From an alpha proteobacterium U9-1i (GTDB taxonomy: Bacteria; Pseudomonadota; Alphaproteobacteria; Caulobacterales; Aquidulcibacteraceae), in the NCBI GenBank assembly GCA_000974665.1, contig BBSY01000003.1, positions 62,001 through 126,000 on the forward strand: DNA of 64,000 nucleotides, read 5' to 3'. Under the pieces are notes generated by a model. That model worked only from the letters and a program-made list of their open reading frames with translations, made no database searches and was not told the DNA's origin. The position numbers and the translations under genes are program-made. This document shows positions 24,492 through 33,007 of this stretch, piece after piece (the stretch's first letter is position 1; every line of letters begins with the position of its first letter).

Positions 24492-25228
24492 GCGCGCAGC
24501 GCATAGCGCGCGCGCTCCAAAGGTTGGCGTCGCCACTCGCCGTGCTTGCACCTCTACCGCGCGGAGCCGGTCTAGGCGTGTATGCCAACGGCGACCGCCG
24601 ACGGCGTCATACCGCCACGCTGAGCCCCGCCGACGTGAAAGCGTTGATCGCAGACGGCGTCTTGGTGTCGGGAGTTGGTGACGAACTCCGGCTTTCGGAC
24701 GCGGGCCGCGCACGTGTGCGTCGGAACGCGGCGGCGCCGGGCGAGGAATACGTCGCGCAACATGGCCCTATCACCAGCCGAGACGTCCTCGACCCTGACG
24801 GAGATATTCAACGCTTACGGGGTTATGACATCTCGGGTGCGCTGCGGAAGATAGGCGCGCTGCGAGATGGTCGTGGCGCGCCGTGGCTGAACGTTAGCGA
24901 ACTCAACGCCGCCGCGCGTTTACGGGTGGCTTGGGACTCAGCGCAAGCGGGAATGGTGCGCGGATCCGATTGGAGCGGGCCGCCGCAAAGCAGCGCGGCG
25001 CGGGGGCCAGGCAACGCCCAAGAGGCCGCGCTCGCGGCGCGCTGTGATGCAAGCCGGCGTATGAATGAGGCGCTTGATGCACTCGCGCCTCAGCTGCGAA
25101 GGATCGTCGAGCGGGTGGTGCTGCATGAGCACGGGCTAGAGATGATCGAGCGCACCGAGAACTGGCCCAGCCGTTCGGGGAAAATAGCCCTGAAACTCGG
25201 GCTGGCGCAGTTGGCGCAACATTTCTAG
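24488..25228 (+). CDS. DUF6456 domain protein (putative helix-turn-helix)
   Basis: Product of 246 residues, no membrane segments. The N-terminal part (LSPADVKALIADGVLVSGVGDELRLSDAGRARVRR) looks winged-helix-like. The C-terminal DUF6456 region reads RRMNEALDALAPQLRRIVERVVLHEHGLEMIERTENWPSRSGKIALKLGLAQLAQHF, where a WP-x-RSGK segment is typical. It is co-translated with the DnaA-like protein upstream and overlaps the convergent sufE by 4 bases. A DNA-related function is likely but unproven. Confidence 0.8.
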   Translation: MSAQRIARALQRLASPLAVLAPLPRGAGLGVYANGDRRRRHTATLSPADVKALIADGVLVSGVGDELRLSDAGRARVRRNAAAPGEEYVAQHGPITSRDVLDPDGDIQRLRGYDISGALRKIGALRDGRGAPWLNVSELNAAARLRVAWDSAQAGMVRGSDWSGPPQSSAARGPGNAQEAALAARCDASRRMNEALDALAPQLRRIVERVVLHEHGLEMIERTENWPSRSGKIALKLGLAQLAQHF

Positions 25229-25650
25229 CCCGCGAAGGAAGCTTCGGCGCGAATGCGTTGCATCATCGCGAAAAGGCCGTTTGAACGCTGTGGCGTAAGT
25301 GCGTCCGCGAGGCCGAGGCGCTCAAACAGCGCGCGCGGGTCGATCTCTAAAATTTCCGCTGGTGCGCGGCCGGAGAAAACACGCGTCAATACGGCGATGA
25401 GGCCCCGCACCAGATGCGCATCGGAATCGCCGCGAAAGCTAATGCGGCCGTCGGCTTGCTTGTCAAAGACGAGCCAGACTTGGCTGGCGCAGCCGCGCAC
25501 CTTCACGGCCTCGGTGCGCAGCGTCTCAGGCAATTGCGGCAGCGCCCGCGCCATGTCGATGAGATAGGCATACCGCTCCTCCCAATCGGATAAGAACGCG
25601 AATTCGTCCGCGATCTCATCGATGGTTTGTTGGATGCCGAGCGCGCTCAT
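25225..25650 (-). CDS. sufE: SufE family sulfur acceptor protein
   Basis: Accepts sulfane sulfur from the cysteine desulfurase SufS for iron-sulfur cluster assembly. The 141-residue product has TIDEIADEFAFLSDWEERYAYLIDMARALPQLPE and the active-site Cys in VRGCASQVWL, plus RGLIAVLTRVFSGRAPAEIL. ATG 25650 is chosen over a longer frame to 25734 because family members begin just before the first helix. The rest of the suf operon is not in this window. Confidence 0.95.
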   Translation of the reverse strand: MSALGIQQTIDEIADEFAFLSDWEERYAYLIDMARALPQLPETLRTEAVKVRGCASQVWLVFDKQADGRISFRGDSDAHLVRGLIAVLTRVFSGRAPAEILEIDPRALFERLGLADALTPQRSNGLFAMMQRIRAEASFAG

Positions 25651-25687
25651 GAGAGCCAGATGCGCCCGGTTCCTGTACTTCGCAAGA

Positions 25688-26731
25688 TCAGTGGCGGTTG
25701 GCGGGTGTGCTGATGGCCGTAGCCGCCGCCCCATCGGGCATCGCTACTGCACTGATGCACATGCCGACATCCCGCAGCCCGTGCTGGCCGAGGCAGAACG
25801 CGTTCTCATAGCGGAAGCGCGCCGCGGACATGCATTGATACAGCTGCAGCTGGGCCATTTCCAAGCAATCGCGCGAGCGTTGGTCGCTCATCAGCTGGCT
25901 GGCCGCACTCTGGTGATCGTTGACCGCGTCCAGAGCTTGGAGCGCGCCAAGCGAAGCCATGCGATCGACGGCCATGCCGCGCGTCGGGTTGATACGCCAC
26001 TGGTAGGTCGCTTGGGTGGCGGACACTTCGGTCACTTCCGGCCCGCCCCGCAGTGCGTCCCAAAAGCGGCGTCCGCCGAATGCGGTTGGGTCTGAACCGG
26101 AAATGCTCAGCGTCGCGACGCTCAAGCGCGGCGACATTTCCGACGGCAGAGCCTGGACGGGTTGATCGGCGCGGCCAAGCGAGCGGATACGCTGGACGCG
26201 TGCGGCTTGCTGTGGCGCAACCGCGTTCGCCCAACGTTGCCGTTGCAGGCCGTAAGCCATTTCCTGATAGCGATCGGCGACGTTCACGACGCGGCTGGCG
26301 TCGGCGTTTGCGGAGTCCAGCAACATCCGGGTGACCTCTTGGCCGCCACGCAGGCCGCGCGCATAGCTGGGGTCAACGCTGAGCGCCCAAATGACGGCGT
26401 CGCGCCCGTAATAATCGGCGGCTTCGCGAACGCCGCGCACGAAGGCGGGCGATTGCGCGGCGGTCATACCGCCGTAAGCGACCCAACCGCGCGTCAGCGC
26501 GTCGCGATTGTGCCGCCCGACGCGATCAAGCGCGCCTTCGAGTTCGTTGGCGTTGCCGATCCGCGACGAGCGCAGTTCTGAAACGTCGTTGTGAAACGCC
26601 GCGTAGGCGGCAATCGCCGCCTGCATGTCGCTGCTCGCCGCCGGCGCTGACGTGGTTTCCGCTGTCTGCGCGTTGGCCGCACCCATGAGGGCGATCGCTG
26701 CAGTTGTCGTCCAGACCGCAAGTCTGCGCAT
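25688..26731 (-). CDS. Exported protein of unknown function, 347 aa
   Basis: Signal peptide MRRLAVWTTTAAIALMGAANA, then a mainly helical mature part: YAAFHNDVSELRSSRIGNANELEGALDRVGRHNRDALTRGWVAYGGMTAAQSPAFVRGVREAADYYGRDAVIWAL, later MSPRLSVATLSISGSDPTAFGGRRFWDAL. Four cysteines near the C-terminus (DCLEMAQLQLYQCMSAARFRYENAFCLGQHGLRDVGMC) probably form disulfides. AGGAG precedes the ATG by 8 bases. Likely periplasmic; I do not recognise the family. It lies 38 bases upstream of sufE and is divergent from the histidine kinase. Confidence 0.8.
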   Translation of the reverse strand: MRRLAVWTTTAAIALMGAANAQTAETTSAPAASSDMQAAIAAYAAFHNDVSELRSSRIGNANELEGALDRVGRHNRDALTRGWVAYGGMTAAQSPAFVRGVREAADYYGRDAVIWALSVDPSYARGLRGGQEVTRMLLDSANADASRVVNVADRYQEMAYGLQRQRWANAVAPQQAARVQRIRSLGRADQPVQALPSEMSPRLSVATLSISGSDPTAFGGRRFWDALRGGPEVTEVSATQATYQWRINPTRGMAVDRMASLGALQALDAVNDHQSAASQLMSDQRSRDCLEMAQLQLYQCMSAARFRYENAFCLGQHGLRDVGMCISAVAMPDGAAATAISTPANRH

Positions 26732-26753
26732 CGGATCGGCTCCTAATTCCTAG

Positions 26754-26832
26754 TTTGGCGAGTTCGCTTTCGCAGGCGACTCATTCGGAGCACGATGGCT
26801 CCCCCGCATTAACAAGTCTTTTACTCGCCAAA
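26754..26832. promoter_or_regulatory. Long-range inverted repeat and CtrA-like half-sites in a divergent promoter
   Basis: TTTGGCGAGT (26754-26763) and ACTCGCCAAA (26823-26832) are perfect complements at the two ends of the gap between the exported protein and the histidine kinase. A TTAA-N7-TTTA element (26809-26823) lies inside, and TTAA-N7-TTAG (26884-26898) lies just inside the kinase gene; both are one base from the CtrA consensus TTAA-N7-TTAA. Confidence 0.35.
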
Positions 26833-26837
26833 AGCCC

Positions 26838-28043
26838 GTGTTTACTCAAGTCACTGAAGCAGCAAATCCCGAGCCAGGCGCAGTTAAGTTTGCGTTAGTA
26901 AACTGGACTTGGTTAGTGGCGGTGCTGCTGGTGGGGGTAGCCGCTTGGGCCGCCGGGGCCAATCCGCATGATTTAGGCCGTGGCGTCGCGCTCGCTGTCG
27001 CGCCTGCTCTGGCCGGATTCATCTTGGCGCCGGCGCTTGGCGAACGCTTCGCCGCGGGCGCCTTGCTGGTCGCTTGGCTCTTGAGCGCGACCGTATTGGC
27101 GGCGGCGACGGGTGGGGCGCTCTCGCCTTTGGCCGCGATGTTCGCATTGGTGATAACCATCACCGTAATGCTAGACCGGCGATGGACGGCCGAAGTTGGG
27201 GCGGTGTCGGTTCTGGCGTATGCGGCGGCCGCGTGGCTCGCCACCAGAAGCGAAAGCGCGATTGCGCCCTTGGGCGCGTTCCCGGAGCTCTTGGGTGTCC
27301 TTTCCCTGGCCTTTACGGCGGCTCTGCTGACGTTGCGGCCCAACGCGCGCGAAGGTGCGATGGCGCACCGTGTGGCGGAGGTTTCGCACGAATTGCGGAC
27401 GCCCCTCACGCATATTCTGGGCTTCTCGGAAATGATTGAGCGGCGCATGTTCGGCGACCTCAACGATCGCTACGCGGAATATGCCGGCTTGATCCGCCAG
27501 AGCGGGGCGCATCTGCTTGGTTTGGTCAATGATCTGCTCGATCTGTCGAAGATCGAGGCAGGCAAGTTTGAGTTGGAGCGCGAGCGCTTCGATGTCCGCG
27601 ATGTGATTGACGAAGTTGTCCGCATGTCCACCGACGCAGCGGCCAAGAAATCCATCGCCATTGGTATGACAACGCCGGCGCAGCCCATGCCGGTGAACGC
27701 GGATGCGCGCGCGTTGCGACGCATGCTCATCAACACCGTTGGCAACGCCATCAAGTTTACGCCCGACGGCGGACGCGTGGTGGTCGCGGCGCGTGCGGAA
27801 GACAGTGCGCTTGTGCTTGAGACAATCGACACCGGACCCGGCATCCCGGAGGCTGAGCGTGGTACGTTGGGCCACGCCTACGAGCGCGGTTCGGGCGGTG
27901 CGCGCGCGGAAGGAACGGGCCTCGGCCTCGCCTTGGTGCGTGCGCTCGCCGAATTGCACGGCGGAACCTTGAGTTTTCACGACGCGCCGGGCGGTGGCGC
28001 TTTGGTACGGTTGCGCCTGCCGGTGCTGGCGGCGCCGGCTTAG
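26838..28043 (+). CDS. Membrane sensor histidine kinase
   Basis: Product of 401 residues. Six or so hydrophobic helices fill residues about 20-175, with no large periplasmic loop, then the HisKA domain with VAEVSHELRTPLTHILGFSEMI (phospho-His near 185) and LVNDLLDLSKIEAGKF. The ATPase has RMLINTVGNAIKFTPDGG (N box), ETIDTGPGIP (G1) and GTGLGLALVRALAELHGG (G2). The domain order resembles PleC/DivJ-type cell-cycle kinases, but no response regulator is adjacent. Start GTG 26838. CtrA-like elements flank the start. Overlaps the convergent gene by 4 bases. Confidence 0.88.
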   Translation: MFTQVTEAANPEPGAVKFALVNWTWLVAVLLVGVAAWAAGANPHDLGRGVALAVAPALAGFILAPALGERFAAGALLVAWLLSATVLAAATGGALSPLAAMFALVITITVMLDRRWTAEVGAVSVLAYAAAAWLATRSESAIAPLGAFPELLGVLSLAFTAALLTLRPNAREGAMAHRVAEVSHELRTPLTHILGFSEMIERRMFGDLNDRYAEYAGLIRQSGAHLLGLVNDLLDLSKIEAGKFELERERFDVRDVIDEVVRMSTDAAAKKSIAIGMTTPAQPMPVNADARALRRMLINTVGNAIKFTPDGGRVVVAARAEDSALVLETIDTGPGIPEAERGTLGHAYERGSGGARAEGTGLGLALVRALAELHGGTLSFHDAPGGGALVRLRLPVLAAPA

Positions 28044-28891
28044 GCTTCGGGCCGCAGCGCTAGAAAACCGCGCGCAACGCTGAGATCGCCAACTTCGACC
28101 AAGAGGCGTTCAGAGGTTCGCCCACGTTCCAAGCGGAGTTCGGCCGTTTCGCGCGGATCCAGCGCCAAGAGGGCTTGAAATGCCGCGTCAGGAAACTCAA
28201 CGACCGCGTAGCGATTGCGCTCGGTGGTTTCGATGCTTCGGGTGCTTGCGAAGTATGCGGTGGCGTTGCCAGCGGTCGGTGCTCCCGCCGCGAGACCGTT
28301 GGCGGTGCGTCCGCGTAGCTCCAGAACGTCAACGTCCGCTCGGGTCCGGTCGCGTACCAGGATTTGCACCGCATTCGGCGCGCTTTGGCCTGAGGTGAGG
28401 CGGATCATCAAGGTGAGCCGTTGCACGCCTTCCCGCTCGCGCACGCCGAACACGGCGGTTGCATCAATGTCTTGGCGAAGACGCCAGCCCAACGGGTCAA
28501 CGTAGCGGCGGGCGATCCACGTGCGCTCGGCGCCTGGGAAGGTCATGGAGTTGGTGCGCGACCACGTCGCGAAACCGGCTTGCGCTTGCGCGGCGGCGGT
28601 TTGATTCCGCGGATCGTTGCACGCACGTGAGCGCGCGGCGCGGATCGTGGCTTGCTCCAATTGTTCAAGTCGCGCGCGCGTCCAGCCACTTCGCAGCAGC
28701 GCGCCGCGGGCTTGTTGCGCACCAGCTTCAAGTGCCGTGCGCGGTCCGGCGGCAAGCAGGCGACAGCGTGTGTCGACTTCAAGAAAACCGCGGCGTTCCA
28801 CGAAGGCCGTCTGCGCCTCGGGAGCGGTGAACGCATAGGCAGAGGTAGTCAGCGCAACGGCAAACGCGGCGGCAAGGACGGGGAGGCGCAT
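28040..28891 (-). CDS. Exported protein of unknown function, 283 aa
   Basis: Signal peptide MRLPVLAAAFAVALTTSAYA, then a helical N-part with two cysteines (DTRCRLLAAG, RSRACNDPRNQ) and a beta-rich C-part (LGWRLRQDIDATAVFGVREREGVQRLTLMIRLTSGQS, ending VEVGDLSVARGFLALRPEA). The open frame continues upstream, but ATG 28891 is where the signal peptide begins. Probably periplasmic. No family assignment. Confidence 0.75.
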   Translation of the reverse strand: MRLPVLAAAFAVALTTSAYAFTAPEAQTAFVERRGFLEVDTRCRLLAAGPRTALEAGAQQARGALLRSGWTRARLEQLEQATIRAARSRACNDPRNQTAAAQAQAGFATWSRTNSMTFPGAERTWIARRYVDPLGWRLRQDIDATAVFGVREREGVQRLTLMIRLTSGQSAPNAVQILVRDRTRADVDVLELRGRTANGLAAGAPTAGNATAYFASTRSIETTERNRYAVVEFPDAAFQALLALDPRETAELRLERGRTSERLLVEVGDLSVARGFLALRPEA

Positions 28892-28963
28892 CGAGGCAAG
28901 TTGACAGGAATTGGTTAAGATCGGGCTCTTGCGTTTGCGGAAAACTCTGCGACCCATGGCGCC

Positions 28964-29311
28964 ATGGCTGAATTGAAAACGGATTTCTGGGCCTCGGCAT
29001 TGATGCGGCGAGCCAGCATTGCCGGTGCATTCGCCGCGATCACCCGCAAGGGCGACCCCGACGCGGGCGCGGTCCTGGTTAAGGTCGCCACCATGGATCG
29101 CCGCGCCCGGCTCTACACCTCGGCGATGCGCGGCGAAGGTGAGCGCGTGTGGGTCGACCTGTCGGCGGGCTCGCTCGGTGATGATGAATCCGCCGTTGAC
29201 GAGTACGCCCGCCGCCGCGCGGACGGAGACCCAGACCTTTGGATCGTCGAGATCGAGGACAAGGCTGGGCGCCACTTTCTGCTCGAACCTGTCGATGATG
29301 GCGGGCGTTAA
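28964..29311 (+). CDS. DUF1491 family protein
   Basis: Cytoplasmic protein of 115 residues. LKTDFWASALMRRASIAGAFAAITRKGDPDAGAVLVKV, then GEGERVWVDLSA and DPDLWIVEIEDKAGRHFLLEPVDD match the DUF1491 pattern, an alphaproteobacterial family of unknown function. It is divergent from the exported-protein gene and followed closely by another small gene. Confidence 0.88.
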   Translation: MAELKTDFWASALMRRASIAGAFAAITRKGDPDAGAVLVKVATMDRRARLYTSAMRGEGERVWVDLSAGSLGDDESAVDEYARRRADGDPDLWIVEIEDKAGRHFLLEPVDDGGR

Positions 29312-29358
29312 GCAGTTCCTCTTAAGCTTTGTTAGCGCCGGCGCCCGAAGATGGCCGG

Positions 29359-29751
29359 ATGCTGGTTTTGCTCAATCAGGCGGTGATCGACGTCGGCGAT
29401 CCGTTCGAGACGCTGAAGGCGCTCGGCGTCACCGATTTGCACACGCCCAGCATGGGTAAGCTGGTTCGGTTGGGGCAGGACGCTGCGTTTGCGGGCAAGG
29501 GGCTCGAAAATGCGCATGACGGCATCCGGCAAACGTTGGCGGCGTTGATCGGCCTTAACGGGCAGGCCAATTGCGCCTTGTTCCTTTGCCCGGACCGCGC
29601 CAAGTCGGCGCGCGAAGTGGCCGTACGGATGGGCCAAGCGCCGATTACGACAATGGCGTTGCTGCTTTCCGAGCAGCAGGCGGGCCGGCTGTCCTCGGCG
29701 ACCGTCAACCATTACGTCTGGCGGGTTGCTCAGGGGCCTGTAGCGGCGTAA
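29359..29751 (+). CDS. Uncharacterised protein, about 130 aa
   Basis: Product from ATG 29359 reads MLVLLNQAVIDVGDPFETLKALGV, then TDLHTPSMGKLVRLGQDAAFAGKGLENAHDGIRQTLAALIGLNGQANCALFLCP and ends HYVWRVAQGPVAA. It is soluble and probably alpha/beta. A TTG at 29329 in frame could extend it by 10 residues. I do not recognise it. It lies between the DUF1491 gene and prfC on the same strand. Confidence 0.7.
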   Translation: MLVLLNQAVIDVGDPFETLKALGVTDLHTPSMGKLVRLGQDAAFAGKGLENAHDGIRQTLAALIGLNGQANCALFLCPDRAKSAREVAVRMGQAPITTMALLLSEQQAGRLSSATVNHYVWRVAQGPVAA

Positions 29752-29782
29752 AGCGCCCGCTTCACCCAAACCGCCGGAAATC

Positions 29783-31387
29783 ATGTCTGCCGACCCCGCC
29801 ACCGAGGCCGCCCGCCGCCGTACGTTCGCGATCATCTCGCACCCGGACGCCGGCAAGACGACTTTGACCGAAGCTTTGCTGCTCGCTGGCGGCGCCATCC
29901 ACTTGGCTGGCGAGGTCGCTGCGCGTGGCCAAGCGCGGCGCACGAAATCCGACTGGATGAAGATTGAGCGCGAGCGCGGCATTTCGGTGTCGTCGTCGGT
30001 GATGATGTTCGAGCACCAGGGCTTGGTGTTCAACTTGCTCGACACGCCAGGTCACGAAGACTTTTCGGAGGACACCTACCGCACGCTCACGGCGGCGGAT
30101 TCCGCGATCATGGTGCTCGACGCCGCCAAGGGCATCGAGCCGCAAACGTTGAAGCTGTTCGAGGTGTGCCGCTTGCGCGACATCCCGATCACCACCTTCA
30201 TCAACAAGATGGATCGTGAAGCGCTGGATCCCTTCGCGTTGTTGGACGAGATTCACTCGAAGCTGGCGATGGACACGACCCCCATGTACTGGCCAGCGGC
30301 GTCGGGGCAGCGCTTCGCGGGAATGCTTGATCTCAATCGCGACGAATTCGTGCCGTTCAAAAAGCTTGAGGCGAACGAACAGGGCTTCGTCTCGACTGAG
30401 CGTTTCAAGCGCGGCGACGATGGCTTTCTGGCAGGCGTCACGGATGATGTTCGGGCGGAGCTAGAGGAAACATCGGAGCTCGCCCGCGACGGCCTGCCGA
30501 AGTTCGATTTGAAGGCGTTTCGCGAAGGCCATCTGACACCGGTCTATTTCGGCTCGGCGTTGCGCCGTTATGGCGTTCTCGAATTGCTGGAGGGTTTGGC
30601 CGCGAACGCGCCCGCGCCGCGTGCGCAGGACGCTTTGGTAAAGGGCGCCGAAAGTGAGGTTGGGCCCGGGGCCAACGAGGTGAGCGGCTTCGTGTTCAAA
30701 ATCCAAGCGAACATGGACCCGAAACACCGCGACCGTGTTGGCTTCTTCCGTGTGTGCTCGGGGCGGTTTCAGCGCGGCATGACGTTGAAGACGGCCGCTG
30801 GCAAAGCGCTGAATGTCCACAACCCGCTGATGTTCTTCGCGCAGGATCGCGCGATCACAGATGAGGCGTTTCCCGGCGATGTGATCGGCATTCCCAATCA
30901 CGGAGCGCTTCGGGTCGGAGATTCGTTGTCGCAGTCGGGCGACGTCGCATTTCGAGGGTTTCCAAACTTCGCGCCCGAAATTCTAAAACGCGTGCGCGTG
31001 CGCGATCCGCTCAAACAAAAGCACCTCCGCAAAGCGCTCGAATCCCTCGGAGAGGAAGGCGTGACGCAGGTGTTTAAGCCTGTGATCGGTTCGGAGATGG
31101 TTGTCGGCGCTGTCGGTGCGTTGCAGTTCGACGTGCTCGATGAGCGCATGAAGGCGGAGTACGGCCTCGACGTGATGTTCGAGACGTCGCCCTACCAAGC
31201 GGCGCGCTGGATAAGCGCCGATGCGCGCGCGGACCTCGAAGCGTTCATTGAACGCAACAACGCGCAAATGGCCGAGGACGTAGACGGCGCGCCGGTGTTC
31301 TTAGGGAAAAGCGCCTGGGAAATCGGCTACATTCAGGACAAGAATCCCAAAGTGCGCTTCAGCTCGACAAAAGAGCGCGCCGCTTAG
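29783..31387 (+). CDS. prfC: Peptide chain release factor 3
   Basis: GTPase that recycles RF1/RF2 after termination. The 534-residue product is full length. G motifs: ISHPDAGKTTLTE (G1), GISVSSSVMMFEHQGLVFNLLDTPGHEDFSEDTYRTL (G2-G3), NKMDR (G4). Domain II and the RF3-specific C-terminal region follow (GFVFKIQANMDPKHRDRVGFFRVCSGRF; VVGAVGALQFDVLDERMKAEYGLDV). It overlaps the convergent DUF2336 gene by 4 bases. Confidence 0.98.
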   Translation: MSADPATEAARRRTFAIISHPDAGKTTLTEALLLAGGAIHLAGEVAARGQARRTKSDWMKIERERGISVSSSVMMFEHQGLVFNLLDTPGHEDFSEDTYRTLTAADSAIMVLDAAKGIEPQTLKLFEVCRLRDIPITTFINKMDREALDPFALLDEIHSKLAMDTTPMYWPAASGQRFAGMLDLNRDEFVPFKKLEANEQGFVSTERFKRGDDGFLAGVTDDVRAELEETSELARDGLPKFDLKAFREGHLTPVYFGSALRRYGVLELLEGLAANAPAPRAQDALVKGAESEVGPGANEVSGFVFKIQANMDPKHRDRVGFFRVCSGRFQRGMTLKTAAGKALNVHNPLMFFAQDRAITDEAFPGDVIGIPNHGALRVGDSLSQSGDVAFRGFPNFAPEILKRVRVRDPLKQKHLRKALESLGEEGVTQVFKPVIGSEMVVGAVGALQFDVLDERMKAEYGLDVMFETSPYQAARWISADARADLEAFIERNNAQMAEDVDGAPVFLGKSAWEIGYIQDKNPKVRFSSTKERAA

Positions 31388-32472
31388 GCCGCCCTTTCTT
31401 CCGCCGATTTGCGTACCTTGAAGAAGCGGATCGCGCGCTGCGCGGCCTCCACGGGGACGGCGTTGTACATTTTGCCGAACTCTTCGGCGCGCGCCATCGC
31501 GTCGTCGCCGCCGAACGCAAGGACCGCGAGCGTGACGAACAAGGGGCGTTCGATGTTGGCCGCGCGGCAGATCATCGCCAAGCCATCGATATCTTTGCGA
31601 TCAACGATGTCGACCGCGGTTTGATGATCGATGTTGGTGAGTTCCGACAAGCCGTGAAGGAAATGGGTGATCTTGGATTCGCGATAGAGGGAAACGAGGA
31701 GGCGCGCGTTGAGTTCGCCGGCGTTCTTTTTCGACTGAATGAACGCCATGGCGTTCTTGGCTTCGGAGGAGAGCGCCCCAACCGATTGGCGCATCCGCTC
31801 GCGGGCCTTGTTGAGCGCGGCGTCTAGGGTCTTCGGATCGACGGTGGCGTTGCGTTCAAGAATCTTGTCGCGCAGATCGGTGGCGACAACGAAGTACATT
31901 TCGTTGAGGAGATCGAGCGGCAGGTCGCGCCGACCGACGACGCCCTGGTGTAGGAGATCGTTTCGACGCGCCCGATCGACGGCCGCCTCCATGCTGGTGC
32001 GCGAGAGCTTTGCGCCTTCGTTGCGAATGAGGGCGTCAAGTGCATGGTCGTCGCCAAATCGCACGACGGCTTCCGACACCGTTTCACTGACGATTTTTCG
32101 TTGCGCAACCGATCGGATGTGTGACTGGCTCTGATAGTTCACGACCTGCAACAAGGTCTGGTCGTCCAGCACGGGCGACCGGGCGAGAACTGGGTTAGCG
32201 ACTGGAAACGCATGGTTCGCCAAGTCGCGCATCAAGCCGACAGGAGCGTCGGGCGCATCCGCAAAGACCTCCGCGAGCTCGGCGAGAACACCCTCCTGCA
32301 TTTCCGCAGCGACCAGTTGTAAGACATCGTCAAACAGCGCGGCTTCGGCTTTCGATTGCTCGCCACGACGTTCGAAGAACAAGTCCGTGACTTCGCGCAG
32401 GAGTTCTCGACGCTGCCCACTGTCCGGGGTGCGCGCGAGTTCAACCAGTTTTGCGAAACGCGACATCGACAT
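31384..32472 (-). CDS. DUF2336 domain protein
   Basis: Soluble, all-helical protein of 362 residues: FAKLVELARTPDSGQRRELLREVTDLFFERRGEQSKAEAALFDDVLQLVAAEMQEGVLAELAEVFADAPDAPVGLMRDLANHAFPVANPVL is the classic DUF2336 N-part, with LLQVVNYQSQSHIRSVAQRKIVSETVSEAVVRFGDDHALDALIRNEGAKLS following. Some family members link to cyclic-di-GMP-type cell-cycle signalling, but no such partner domain is present here. It is the last gene of a minus-strand run from the PBP gene. Confidence 0.88.
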   Translation of the reverse strand: MSMSRFAKLVELARTPDSGQRRELLREVTDLFFERRGEQSKAEAALFDDVLQLVAAEMQEGVLAELAEVFADAPDAPVGLMRDLANHAFPVANPVLARSPVLDDQTLLQVVNYQSQSHIRSVAQRKIVSETVSEAVVRFGDDHALDALIRNEGAKLSRTSMEAAVDRARRNDLLHQGVVGRRDLPLDLLNEMYFVVATDLRDKILERNATVDPKTLDAALNKARERMRQSVGALSSEAKNAMAFIQSKKNAGELNARLLVSLYRESKITHFLHGLSELTNIDHQTAVDIVDRKDIDGLAMICRAANIERPLFVTLAVLAFGGDDAMARAEEFGKMYNAVPVEAAQRAIRFFKVRKSAEERAA

Positions 32473-32523
32473 CTAGTCCGCTCCAGAATCGGGCTGACCG
32501 TACGGCGCGGTCGTAAACAAAGC

Positions 32524-32973
32524 TTAAGGGCTACCGCTAAAGCGCGGGCGAAGCGGGCTCTCTGCGTCAGTTAGCCCACCGAGGAGCGCGAAATCGCCGG
32601 CGGGTTGCGCGTACTCGGCTCGAGGTTGTTGCGCAGGCGTCGGAGCATCGACTGTCGTCTCTGCTCCGGCAATGGCGAGGTGGCGCGCAAAATCGGGCGC
32701 GCGTGCGCTTAATCCTGACGTGACCCCCGGCGCCGCGATCGGCGACGGGATCACCGCCTTGAGTTCGCAAACGGGTTCAACGCGCTGTGTCCACGCCATG
32801 CAAAGGCCGTCGCGCGCGCAAAGCGCCGCGCAGGCGCTCGCGTCGGCCGAAGGTAGCGTCACATAGGCGCCGCCGGGCCTCGCCACGCCGCGTGCGCCAA
32901 CCAACGCTTCTTGCGCCACCGCGCCAGCGGCGACTGCGAAGAAGGCGATTATGAATGTGATTGTCCGAACCAT
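32524..32973 (-). CDS. Secreted PAN/Apple-domain protein
   Basis: Product of 149 residues with signal peptide MVRTITFIIAFFAVAAGAVA. The mature N-part has the PAN pattern: GGAYVTLPSADASACAALCARDGLCMAWTQRVEPVCELKAVIPSP, with four cysteines in the C-x3-C, C and C order expected. The rest is low-complexity, Pro/Ala-rich. PAN domains bind proteins or sugars. It sits between the ABC-F and DUF2336 genes on the same strand. Confidence 0.8.
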   Translation of the reverse strand: MVRTITFIIAFFAVAAGAVAQEALVGARGVARPGGAYVTLPSADASACAALCARDGLCMAWTQRVEPVCELKAVIPSPIAAPGVTSGLSARAPDFARHLAIAGAETTVDAPTPAQQPRAEYAQPAGDFALLGGLTDAESPLRPRFSGSP

Positions 32974-33007
32974 GCCATCAGTTCGGTCCGAACCGGTTAA
33001 GGCTTGG

